Source: Ruminococcus sp. UBA946 (lineage in GTDB: Bacteria; Bacillota; Clostridia; Oscillospirales; Ruminococcaceae). Taken from it: a stretch of DNA of 23,190 nt. This document shows positions 16,054 through 23,175 of this stretch, in pieces. The notes beneath the pieces are model-generated. The model was not told where the DNA came from. It ran no database searches and worked only from the letters and a program-made list of their open reading frames with translations. Positions within the stretch are counted from its first letter, which is position 1; each line of letters begins with the position of its first letter. The stretch is taken from the NCBI GenBank assembly GCA_002293295.1, contig DBCY01000129.1:1-23190 (forward strand), in the 5' to 3' direction. The translations under genes and the position numbers were made by a program.

Positions 16054-16084
16054 GAAAATTATCCTCCATACATAAACATATAAA

Positions 16085-16150
16085 TTACGCAATTACGATA
16101 TCGCATATTATAATATAAATTAATTAGTTTGTCAATACGTAAATGCGTAA
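16085..16150. promoter_or_regulatory. Symmetric operator array of four TTACG boxes
   Basis: TTACGCAATTACG (16085-16097) and CGTAAATGCGTAA (16138-16150) are inverted copies with 12 of 13 matching bases. Each half is itself a direct repeat of TTACG with an eight-base period. The 40 bases between them contain exactly the promoter of the DUF2087 regulator, so bound protein would flank or bridge the promoter. Confidence 0.6.
16107..16135 (-). promoter_or_regulatory. Consensus promoter of the DUF2087 regulator
   Basis: On the minus strand, TTGACA (16135-16130) and TATAAT (16112-16107) with 17 bases between them, an exact consensus. It lies inside the four-box array and about 50 bases before the preferred start. 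Confidence 0.8.
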
Positions 16151-16263
16151 ATATTTATTTGAACCCAAACTAAACTCCAGGGGACATCTTGCGTTAATTA
16201 AATGTTAAGTAATGAAAACTAAGAAAATCAATCTTGTGAATCATAGAAAACGGAGGAAATATT

Positions 16264-17991
16264 ATGAAAAAACTAGCAAGTCAAATTCTGGCAGGGATAA
16301 TCATATTTACAGGCTGCAAGGCTGAAACAACTTGTTTTTACGTACCTATAAACCAAGAAACAACTGTTGCCGATGAAACATTGGCATCCATGGCTGCAAC
16401 CGCTCCAGAAGTGACAACAACATTAATAATGACATTGACTGCAAAGCCAAAAACATTTCATACAACATCAGCATTAGAGCATACAATAACAACAAAGCAA
16501 AAAACGATTAAAAAGAAAGCGACAATTGAAACAAAAATAATAAATCCAATAGCATTTGAAAAGAATGCTAAACCAAAAACAATTGAAAGCGAAGTTTACC
16601 CTGTAGCTAACACAGAGGAAGAAATAGACATGAATGACCCGACGGATACTGACGGTGACGATATTACGGATGTATACGAAATTTACATATATAAAACCGA
16701 CCCGAATAATTCTGACACTGACGGTGATATGCTTCCTGACAGATACGAATTGTTTATGCTTGGGACGGATCCCATAATTAATGATTCAAATGGTAACGGA
16801 ATTTCTGACGGCAAAGAAGATTTTGACGGTGACGGACTGAAAACCCTTGATGAATTCACTAGGGGAATAGATCCTGAAATTAATGATACAGATAGTGATG
16901 CTATTAACGATTACGATGAAATATTCAAATACAATACAAACCCTTCAAAATGGGATACCGATGATGACAAGATTTCCGATGGTGATGAAATTACTTTAGG
17001 GCTTGACCCGAACAATCCTGAAACATACGGTTATCCCGATAGTGAATATACAACTGAACAGACATTGGGAGTGGACAGTAACGGTTTGAATTATATTAAT
17101 GAACACCCCGATAATCCTTTTACGATTTCCGTTGACATTATTGCCGCCGGAGTTGTTGAAAATAACCTTCACGCACAGGAAAGCGCATACAGCAATGTTA
17201 TTGAAAATCCTGCTATTATCGGGGTTATCCCCGAATTGGTTTATTCTGATGAGCTTAAAGTTGAAGCAGCAGAAATCAGCTTTAATATTAATGATTCAAT
17301 TGTAGATAATAATTCAGGCTCATATGTTTCGGATTCCTCAGCGTTTGAGGGAATAGGTCGGTTGACTATATTCAAATTTTTTGAGGGTTATAATGCACTT
17401 TTACCGGTTGAAACGTTTTATGATAAAGTTAATAACAGGGTTTATACCAACGTTGACGAACTCGGCACCTACTGCCTGATTGATATGGAAATCTGGCTTA
17501 ACGTACTTAACACAGGCGAAGTTATTTCCTCTGTAAACTTGAAACCGGTTAATTTAAAAAAGAAAATAACGGGAGATTACCCTAAAATGGCAAAGATGGT
17601 GCAATCTGCGAGAAACGAAACAGAACGTGATGCTTTTTACAGGAAATGGAGAGGTTCATACAGTGATTCTGACCAAGATAAGCTTTTTGACTTTGAGGAA
17701 ATTTTATATAGTATTAAAGGTATTAAACTTATAAATATTGATTTTAAAGGCATTGTAACTTTGCCGACCTTAGAGAATCTTAAATACCTCATAGCAAAAA
17801 ATGAAAATATTACTTATCTTGACAGAGCACTGGAGCGGTATTGGGCAGACGGCATCGGAACGGATTCTTTGAAATCAAATGTCTGTGGAAAGGCTGTTTT
17901 ACCGATTATATCTGACCCGAACAGTAAGGACGGGGATAAAGATGGCATTACTGATTTTACTGAGTATAAGATTCGAAATAATATCACATGA
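16264..17991 (+). CDS. Secreted lipoprotein with thrombospondin type 3 Ca2+-binding repeats
   Basis: A 575-residue surface protein. The N-terminus is a lipoprotein signal: MKK, a hydrophobic core, then IFTGC with the lipidated cysteine at 18. A threonine-rich linker (about 25-110) follows, as in cell-surface spacers. Residues about 125-252 hold four to five TSP3-type calcium repeats built from DTDGDxxxDxxE units (DTDGDDITDVYE, DTDGDMLPDRYE, DFDGDGLKTLDE, DTDDDKISDGDE). A beta-rich middle domain (about 265-415) is not recognised. A last repeat (DKDGITDFTEY) stands at the extreme C-terminus, so the protein may be shorter than its relatives. GGAGGA precedes the ATG. Its A/T-rich codon use differs from the flanking metabolic genes, which suggests acquisition. 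Adhesion or substrate binding is inferred; no catalytic domain is visible. Confidence 0.75.
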   Translation: MKKLASQILAGIIIFTGCKAETTCFYVPINQETTVADETLASMAATAPEVTTTLIMTLTAKPKTFHTTSALEHTITTKQKTIKKKATIETKIINPIAFEKNAKPKTIESEVYPVANTEEEIDMNDPTDTDGDDITDVYEIYIYKTDPNNSDTDGDMLPDRYELFMLGTDPIINDSNGNGISDGKEDFDGDGLKTLDEFTRGIDPEINDTDSDAINDYDEIFKYNTNPSKWDTDDDKISDGDEITLGLDPNNPETYGYPDSEYTTEQTLGVDSNGLNYINEHPDNPFTISVDIIAAGVVENNLHAQESAYSNVIENPAIIGVIPELVYSDELKVEAAEISFNINDSIVDNNSGSYVSDSSAFEGIGRLTIFKFFEGYNALLPVETFYDKVNNRVYTNVDELGTYCLIDMEIWLNVLNTGEVISSVNLKPVNLKKKITGDYPKMAKMVQSARNETERDAFYRKWRGSYSDSDQDKLFDFEEILYSIKGIKLINIDFKGIVTLPTLENLKYLIAKNENITYLDRALERYWADGIGTDSLKSNVCGKAVLPIISDPNSKDGDKDGITDFTEYKIRNNIT

Positions 17992-18059
17992 AAGATGTCA
18001 GTTTATGAATATCACGGATATTAAATGAAATAATGCTCATTAATAAGAAGTATATTTAA

Positions 18060-18173
18060 GAAGAATTCAGGAATAAAGGAATTACGGTTATACTGATGGA
18101 ATATACGGAAAAAACGGCAAGGCAAAACGGCGCAAAGGTAATCCGTTCGGTCGGAAAGGGTGATGAATTATAA
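18060..18173 (+). pseudogene. C-terminal fragment of a GNAT acetyltransferase
   Basis: The open frame from 18060 reads EEFRNKGITVILMEYTEKTA and ends GDEL. FRNKGI matches the acetyl-CoA loop (R/Q-x-x-G-x-G/A) followed by the usual helix and a GAKVIR strand. The frame is closed by TAA at 18057 directly before it, and no start or upstream half of the domain is readable, so this is a remnant of about 37 codons. Its stop codon TAA (18171-18173) overlaps the expected start of the next gene. Confidence 0.45.
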
Positions 18174-18721
18174 AACTTTTACTATTATTCGGCGATGCCG
18201 CCGTCGGCAAGATGACCGTCGGGCAGGAACTTGCGAAAATTACGGAAATGCGGCTTTTCCACAACCATATGACAATTGAGCCGGTGCTAGAGGTTTTCGG
18301 CCGATATGACTTCAAGGTTATAGACCGGCTTCGTAACGTGTTTTTTGAAGAATTTGCCGAATCGGACAACTACGGCATGATTTTCACTTTTATGTGGGCG
18401 TTTGACAGTGAAGACAACTGGGAATATGTCAGAAAAATCTGTGGGCTGTTTGAACAAAAAAACGCCGGTATTTATTATGCGGAGCTTTTTGCTCCTCAGG
18501 AAATACGGCTTAAAAGGAATATAACGGAAAACCGGCTGAGTAATAAACCGTCAAAGCGAAACCTTGATGCTTCTGAATGGAACTTACTGCAAATGGACAA
18601 AGAGGGACGCTATGTAAGCAATGACGGAGAGATTACTTTTAAAAACTACATAAAAATCGATAATTCGAAGCTTTCGCCTGAAATTTGCGCCAAAATGATA
18701 AAGGAAAGATTTTGCTTATAA
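18170..18721 (+). CDS. P-loop kinase/ATPase-like protein with apparent ATA start
   Basis: A small P-loop nucleoside-triphosphate-binding protein of about 183 residues, resembling shikimate-kinase-like or AAA_18-type proteins of Firmicutes. The Walker A sequence GDAAVGKMT and the following VGQELAKIT, then LFHNHMT, lie at its N-terminus. The first ATG, at 18212, falls inside the P-loop and would remove it. Reading upstream in frame gives KLLLLFGDAAVGK preceded by ATA (18170) and ATT (18167), then a TGA stop. AAGGG (18155-18160) is well placed for a start at 18170. The natural start was therefore probably ATG at 18170, changed to ATA. The gene may be translated weakly from ATA/ATT, or be silent. 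The substrate is unknown. Confidence 0.6.
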   Translation: MKLLLLFGDAAVGKMTVGQELAKITEMRLFHNHMTIEPVLEVFGRYDFKVIDRLRNVFFEEFAESDNYGMIFTFMWAFDSEDNWEYVRKICGLFEQKNAGIYYAELFAPQEIRLKRNITENRLSNKPSKRNLDASEWNLLQMDKEGRYVSNDGEITFKNYIKIDNSKLSPEICAKMIKERFCL

Positions 18722-18752
18722 ATTACAACGAACCATAACAGGAGGTAAAAAA

Positions 18753-19307
18753 ATGTCATACAAAGCGGCTTTTATTGATTTTCAGGGAACCCTCGGCGGC
18801 GGCGGAACAGACGATATAAGGTCACTTGAATTCTTCCCTTTTACCTCAAAAGCAATCAGAAATTTAAATGTTCACGAAATTTTAGTTATTGGCATTACAA
18901 ACCAGTCCCATATATCCAAAGGTGAACTGACATGGGATGAGTTCAATGAGAAGCTTTGTCAGTTAAAGAATAATCTGGCGCTTTACGGCGCTCATTTTGA
19001 CGCCGTTTATTGCTGTCCTCACACTGTTCAGGATAATTGTACCTGTAAAAAACCAAAAACCGGTATGATTGACCAGGCATTGAAAGATTTTGATATAAAT
19101 TTAAAAAAGTCTTATATAATCGGCGATATGGGAATGACCGATATGGTACTGGCAAAAAACGTCGGTGCAAAAGCTATACTGGTTTTAACGGGAGTTGGAA
19201 GAGGAAGTCTGAACGAATACAGGCATACATGGGAAAACACTGAACCTGACTTTATTGCTGAAAACTTGCTTAATGCCGTTGATTTTATCCTTAATTATAC
19301 ATATTGA
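18753..19307 (+). CDS. HAD-IIIA phosphatase-like protein (GmhB/HisB-N type)
   Basis: A 184-residue haloacid dehalogenase-superfamily protein of the HAD-IIIA type that includes D-glycero-manno-heptose bisphosphate phosphatase and histidinol phosphatase. Motif I reads DFQGTL (D9-x-Q11), so the nucleophile is kept but the second aspartate, the general acid/base, is glutamine. Motif II is ITNQSHISKG (48-57). The Zn-loop of the family, CPHTVQDNCTCKKP (88-101), keeps C88, H90, C96 and C98. Motif IV is GDMGMTD (124-130). A full AGGAGGT sits six bases before the ATG. The missing aspartate suggests altered or lost phosphatase turnover. It follows the P-loop gene by 31 bases in a likely operon of small enzymes. 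Confidence 0.8.
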   Translation: MSYKAAFIDFQGTLGGGGTDDIRSLEFFPFTSKAIRNLNVHEILVIGITNQSHISKGELTWDEFNEKLCQLKNNLALYGAHFDAVYCCPHTVQDNCTCKKPKTGMIDQALKDFDINLKKSYIIGDMGMTDMVLAKNVGAKAILVLTGVGRGSLNEYRHTWENTEPDFIAENLLNAVDFILNYTY

Positions 19308-19345
19308 TTTGTAATTCAGGTACAAATGCAAAAAAGGAGCGTTTA

Positions 19346-19903
19346 ATGAAAACATTAATTTTTAACGGTTCCCCGAAAAAGAACGGGGATACTGCCGCTC
19401 TGATTAATGAAATGGTTTTACATTTTAAAGGGGATGTCAGAATCATTTCTTGTCGTAATAATATACAACCCTGCAATGACTGCAGGTACTGCTGGGAATC
19501 GGCAGGCTGCAGTATTAATGATGAGATGCAGGAAATCTACCCGTTTATACAAGAATGCGATAATATAATCATTGCGTCCCCTATCTGGTTTTCATCTCTA
19601 AGCGGACCCTTTCTCAATTTGGTAAGCAGATTACAGACAATTTGGGCGGCAGGATATTTCCGAAAAGAACCTTCATACATAAAACAAAAAAACGGAGCGG
19701 TGATAATCGTCGGTGCGCAGAAAGGTACTGAAGAAATTCCTACAAAAACTGCCTTAACGATTATGAGGTATTTAAATGTGCGGCTAAAAAACGTTGAAAA
19801 AATATACTCGCTTAATACAAACAATATGCCTGCCGAAAATGATTCGGAGGCTTTGTTAAAATGCCGTGAAACCGCAGAATTATTAAACAGCCTTTGTATT
19901 TAA
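19346..19903 (+). CDS. NAD(P)H-dependent flavin oxidoreductase / iron-sulfur flavoprotein-like
   Basis: A flavodoxin-fold protein of 185 residues. The FMN phosphate loop is GSPKKNGDTAAL (8-19) and the isoalloxazine-side loop SPIWFSSLSGP (78-88). Between them are four cysteines, C43-x2-C46-x2-C49-x5-C55 (CNDCRYCWESAGC), the compact spacing used for a 4Fe-4S cluster in archaeal and clostridial iron-sulfur flavoproteins. Related NAD(P)H oxidoreductases can carry a similar Cys pattern, so a cluster is likely but not certain. The start at 19346 has AAAGGAG upstream; the in-frame ATG at 19304 overlaps the HAD gene. A role in oxygen or electrophile detoxification is inferred from the family. Confidence 0.8.
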   Translation: MKTLIFNGSPKKNGDTAALINEMVLHFKGDVRIISCRNNIQPCNDCRYCWESAGCSINDEMQEIYPFIQECDNIIIASPIWFSSLSGPFLNLVSRLQTIWAAGYFRKEPSYIKQKNGAVIIVGAQKGTEEIPTKTALTIMRYLNVRLKNVEKIYSLNTNNMPAENDSEALLKCRETAELLNSLCI

Positions 19904-20033
19904 TATTATATAGAATAATTATATATGAACATACTTAAATATTTATTTTTTGTATATAAAAGCTTTGAATAGTTATCGTGGTAAATCTATATGTATTCCT
20001 ATTTTCGGCATTATAAACATTGTTTGTATAAAA

Positions 20034-20078
20034 TCACATATAATATTTATGTTTTGTATATTTGTTTGTTATATGTGA
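20034..20078. repeat. 10-base inverted repeat upstream of the tRNA promoter
   Basis: TCACATATAA (20034-20043) and TTATATGTGA (20069-20078) are perfect inverted copies with a 25-base gap. A third ATATGTGA occurs at 20159-20166, between the promoter and the first tRNA. The rest of the intergenic stretch from 19904 is AT-rich with no gene. Confidence 0.4.
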
Positions 20079-20105
20079 CAAAATATAATTATTCTGAAAA
20101 AAGTG

Positions 20106-20134
20106 TTGACAAAAATCTTGTTTTAATGTATAAT
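20106..20134 (+). promoter_or_regulatory. Consensus promoter of the tRNA pair
   Basis: TTGACA (20106-20111), 17 bases, TATAAT (20129-20134): an exact consensus, about 48 bases before tRNA-Met. Suitable for stable-RNA transcription. Confidence 0.85.
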
Positions 20135-20182
20135 TATTAACATTGCACAGTCAGTTTCATATGTGATTGTGTAATTTAATAT

Positions 20183-20258
20183 GGCGGTATAGCTCAGTGG
20201 CTAGAGCAACCGGTTCATACCCGGTAGGTCGTAAGTTCAAATCTCACTGCCGCTACCA
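20183..20258 (+). tRNA. tRNA-Met (CAT), elongator
   Basis: A 76-base cloverleaf with the acceptor stem GGCGGTA/TGCCGCT (one G-U at each of two positions), D-arm AGCTCAGTGGCTAGAGC, anticodon stem ACCGG/CCGGT with loop TTCATAC giving anticodon CAT, T-loop TTCAAAT and an encoded CCA. The acceptor pairs at 1-72 and the anticodon stem lacks the three G-C pairs of initiator tRNA, so it is an elongator type. A lysidine-modified tRNA-Ile(CAT) cannot be fully excluded. There is one A-C mismatch in the T stem. Confidence 0.93.
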
Positions 20259-20278
20259 AAGTTCCTGAGTTTGTATAA

Positions 20279-20353
20279 GGCCCGTTGGTCAAGCGGTTAA
20301 GACGCCGCCCTTTCACGGCGGAATCATGGGTTCGATTCCCGTACGGGTCACCA
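20279..20353 (+). tRNA. tRNA-Glu (TTC)
   Basis: A 75-base cloverleaf with acceptor stem GGCCCGT/ACGGGTC, anticodon stem CCGCC/GGCGG with loop CTTTCAC giving anticodon TTC, T-loop TTCGATT and an encoded CCA. It lies 20 bases after tRNA-Met in the same transcript. Its 3' end faces the integrase gene, which makes it the probable integration target of the element that follows. Confidence 0.95.
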
Positions 20354-20361
20354 GTTTCATT

Positions 20362-20405
20362 CCCCGCAAACGTCGTATTTACGTTGTTTGCGGGGTTTGT
20401 ATTTT
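20362..20405 (+). terminator. Terminator after the tRNA genes
   Basis: A strong hairpin has arms CCCCGCAAAC and GTTTGCGGGG extended by CGT/ACG around an ATTT loop, followed by TTTGTATTTT. It ends the tRNA transcript 9 bases after tRNA-Glu. If the element inserted at the tRNA 3' end, this terminator would be inside the element or part of its attachment region. Confidence 0.8.
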
Positions 20406-20473
20406 AGCTCAAAAACGGGTTTGTTCTTTATCTGTTCTTTATTTTCAAAAAACATAAGAATCGGTATCGAAAA

Positions 20474-21661
20474 TCAGGAAACCCTCGCCTCTTTGCTTCT
20501 GCCGAAGTCAAGGGCATTGCATACCGCCTCGGACACCTTCGCTTGAGCCTCCTGTATCACGTGGCAATAAATATTGCTCGTGGTGCTGATGGTCGAATGT
20601 CCCAAAGCCCCCGATACGGAAACTATGTCCACTCCGGCGTTGACAAGGAGCGAGGTAAAAAGATGACGGAAGCTGTGCAATCCATAGAATGGTAATCCAT
20701 GCTTTTCACAAAACTCACCGAGCCAGAAATAAGGCGTTCCGTTCTGCATAGGTTCCCCATTCCATTTTACATAAAGCCTGTCGGTTTCAACCCACTTATC
20801 CCCCAAGCGGAGGGCTTCCCCGTCCTGCTCCTCTTTGTACTCTTTCAGCATATCCATAATAAACTGAGGGAATTTCAGGGTTCGCTGTGATTTGCGGGTT
20901 TTTGTCGTATCGGTGTACACGCCTTGCTTCGCGGTATAGTTCGATGTTCTGCGGATACTGATGACGTTGTGTTCAAAATCAATGTCGCCCCACTGCAAAC
21001 CGAGCATTTCTCCCCTGCGGAATCCGCTGTAAAGAAGCAGATAAAAGAATGTTTTGTACTTCAAAGGTTCGCCGTTAAGAAGCTCCAGAAAACGTTCCAC
21101 CTCGGCGGGCGTATAAATCTGCTTTTCCTTATGCTCGTCCTTTGGAATAGTCACCTTTCCGCATGGATTGTCAGAAACCATTCCCATTTTAACGGCATAG
21201 GAAAAAACGTCCGATATAAAGCTGAGGTTGTGGCGGATTGTTTTCGGCGCGAGGGGTTTCCCCGTCTTTTCGTTCGCACCCTCTTTTGAAAGGGTGTTTA
21301 CAAACGTCTGAATATGCCTCGGTGTAATTTTATCGAGCCTTAAATGTCCGATTGCCGGGTAAATCCTTTTACGAAGCTGTAACATTCTTTCATATGTCGT
21401 GTTGCGAAGATTGGGCTGTGCGAATTCCTCAAACCACTGTTCCGCGAAAATCTCAAATTTCACAGCCGAAACCTGAAACCCTTTCATACACTTTTCCTCG
21501 AAAAGAACAGTCTGACGGGTTAATTCCTTTTCAATCTGTTTTTCCGTCATGTTCGGTTCGGGTTTCCAAGTTAAAGACTGGATAATCTGAGTGCCGTCAG
21601 TGCGGTATCCGCATGAAACTCTTATAGAGTAGCTTTGTCCTCTTTTTTGAATGGTAGCCAT
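20474..21661 (-). CDS. int: Tyrosine recombinase/integrase (Tn916 type)
   Basis: Site-specific recombinase of 395 residues that integrates and excises the element. An N-terminal arm-binding region (about 1-60, MATIQKRGQSYSIRVSCGYR), a SAM-like core-binding domain (about 68-160) and a catalytic domain (180-385) are present. Catalytic residues: R215 in SGFRRGEMLGL, lysine in TKTRKSQRTL (254-257), H329 and R332 in HSFRHLF, H355 in LGHSTISTTSNIY and the nucleophile Y365. All are intact, so the enzyme should be active. AGGAGG precedes the ATG at a good distance. The C-terminal end points at tRNA-Glu, as is usual for an integrase beside its attachment site. A separate excisionase is not seen in the window. 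Confidence 0.95.
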   Translation of the reverse strand: MATIQKRGQSYSIRVSCGYRTDGTQIIQSLTWKPEPNMTEKQIEKELTRQTVLFEEKCMKGFQVSAVKFEIFAEQWFEEFAQPNLRNTTYERMLQLRKRIYPAIGHLRLDKITPRHIQTFVNTLSKEGANEKTGKPLAPKTIRHNLSFISDVFSYAVKMGMVSDNPCGKVTIPKDEHKEKQIYTPAEVERFLELLNGEPLKYKTFFYLLLYSGFRRGEMLGLQWGDIDFEHNVISIRRTSNYTAKQGVYTDTTKTRKSQRTLKFPQFIMDMLKEYKEEQDGEALRLGDKWVETDRLYVKWNGEPMQNGTPYFWLGEFCEKHGLPFYGLHSFRHLFTSLLVNAGVDIVSVSGALGHSTISTTSNIYCHVIQEAQAKVSEAVCNALDFGRSKEARVS

Positions 21662-21692
21662 ATAATTAAATCCTCCTGAAAGTTAATTATTA

Positions 21693-21754
21693 TGGCATAT
21701 CTCTACATTAAGATAATAACACTTTTCTGTTTTTATGTCAAGAAGGATATGCCA
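21693..21754. promoter_or_regulatory. 9-base inverted repeat flanking the integrase promoter
   Basis: TGGCATATC (21693-21701) and GATATGCCA (21746-21754) are perfect inverted copies. They lie just outside the -10 and -35 boxes of the integrase promoter. They may be operator or integrase arm-binding sites. Confidence 0.5.
21713..21741 (-). promoter_or_regulatory. Integrase promoter
   Basis: On the minus strand, TTGACA (21741-21736) and TATTAT (21718-21713) with 17 bases between, about 50 bases before the int ATG. It lies between int and the mobV stop, so int can be transcribed separately from mobV. Confidence 0.75.
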
Positions 21755-21766
21755 AATTTAAAATGT

Positions 21767-23089
21767 TTATCTGCTCATAGATTTTTTCTTTTTCTCAATA
21801 TGCGGATGAAGGAATTGCTGTAATTTTTCAGATAAGCCGAGCATTTCAACAAAAGCGTAAAGCTTATCAAGCGCCTTTTCAAGCGAACCGATTTTCTGTT
21901 TAAGGCTTGCATTTTCCAAAGTAAGGTTAATACCCGACTTTTCACTTAACTTCCGCTTTAATGCTGAGTTTTCAGAATCTAAAGCCTGATTTTCCTGTTT
22001 CAACTCCAAAACCTCCGCTTTTAGCTTCTTTTCAGACTTTTCGGAAACAATCTGTTTCTGTGCCAGTGTTTGAAGATTATCATAATCTGACTTTTTAACG
22101 GCGATATTTTTTGAAAGCGGAATGTTTTTTACTTCAATTTCCTCAACGGCTTTAACGTCGGCTTTCTTTTTCGCGATTTTTTCAAGCTCTGTCTTATCTT
22201 CCTGAATCCTCCGCTCCTGCTCGGATAATACGGCGGTGTTTTCGGAAATGTTTTTATACAGCTCAACATTTTTGTCCTCCAAATCAAACTTTTTGTTCAA
22301 AAGCCGCTCGAAATCTTCCGTGGTTTCTTCAATCTTATTATCAAGATACTCCGCCCGCTCCTGCTGATACTCCGTCTGAGCCTGCAAGGAATTGATATTG
22401 TCCTTGTATTTCTTGTATTCGTCAACCGCGAAGCTTCCCCTTGATTTTTCAGGCTCCTTTATCGTAATGCCGCGGGCGTTGCAGATTTTCTCAAGAACCT
22501 TTCGTTCGGCTATACGCCACTTGTTTATAGCGTCAATGCCTGTGTATCCCATTTCCTTTAAAGCCTGCGACAATCCGTTCTGGGTATCAACGCCACGGTT
22601 GTAATGACCGACCGGAATATAGTCGATATGAAGGTGGGGCGTCGCCTCGTCCATGTGGAGTACAGCGTTGAAGACATGGAAATTATAATTTCGTTCAATG
22701 AAACCTTGCATATATTCGTTCAGGCAATCGGCGACCAGTCTGTAATCGGGCGTTCCGTACCCGCTGTCGCTTTTGTCGCCAATCTGGACTAAATCCTCAT
22801 AAAAGCTTTTTCGTTTGTCCGGCGCTGTTATGACATGGTTGTCCGGCATGTGGTTGAACGCATTTTCAAAATAGCTCGTTTTTATACGGCGGTCATCGCG
22901 CTTTTGCTTGGCGTTATATCTTTCGACCGCCGCGCTGAAACATTGTTCATATGCCTCGGCTATCGGCTGTCTTACAAAGGTGACGTTATCCTTCGTCCGT
23001 TCGGGGTCAACATTTTTTGGAATAAAGGTGCGGTTATTGTGGGAAAGAACCCCTTTCCCTTGGCAGTGTGATATACTTTTTATATTCAT
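21767..23089 (-). CDS. mobV: MobV-family relaxase (Pre/Mob plasmid recombination protein)
   Basis: Relaxase of 440 residues that nicks the oriT and leads DNA transfer. The HUH-like signature LHMDEATPHLHIDYIPV (144-160) carries H145, H152 and H154 of the MobV metal site. The N-terminal start MNIKSISHCQGKG fits the Pre/Mob family, and KSRGSFAVDEY is at about 215-225. Residues about 225-420 are a long coiled coil (many Glu/Lys/Leu repeats), typical of this family, and the tail is basic (EKKKKS). TCTCCT on the plus strand gives AGGAGA six bases before the ATG. It lies upstream of int in the same direction, with int having its own promoter. The gene looks complete. Confidence 0.9.
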   Translation of the reverse strand: MNIKSISHCQGKGVLSHNNRTFIPKNVDPERTKDNVTFVRQPIAEAYEQCFSAAVERYNAKQKRDDRRIKTSYFENAFNHMPDNHVITAPDKRKSFYEDLVQIGDKSDSGYGTPDYRLVADCLNEYMQGFIERNYNFHVFNAVLHMDEATPHLHIDYIPVGHYNRGVDTQNGLSQALKEMGYTGIDAINKWRIAERKVLEKICNARGITIKEPEKSRGSFAVDEYKKYKDNINSLQAQTEYQQERAEYLDNKIEETTEDFERLLNKKFDLEDKNVELYKNISENTAVLSEQERRIQEDKTELEKIAKKKADVKAVEEIEVKNIPLSKNIAVKKSDYDNLQTLAQKQIVSEKSEKKLKAEVLELKQENQALDSENSALKRKLSEKSGINLTLENASLKQKIGSLEKALDKLYAFVEMLGLSEKLQQFLHPHIEKKKKSMSR

Positions 23090-23146
23090 AACAAATCTCC
23101 TGTTCCTGTAAAATCATGTTTTTTCGTAAGAGCTTACTCGTCCGTT

Positions 23147-23175
23147 TTACCCCCGTTTATGACGGGGGTAACCCC
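23147..23175. other. Candidate oriT hairpin upstream of mobV
   Basis: TTACCCCCGT (23147-23156) and ACGGGGGTAA (23162-23171) form a perfect 10-base stem with a TTATG loop. The right arm also pairs with the next bases: GGGGGTAACCCC (23164-23175) is a second, overlapping palindrome. MobV relaxases usually act at an oriT with inverted repeats just upstream of the mob gene, and this lies about 60 bases before mobV. The nick site is not identified. Confidence 0.5.
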
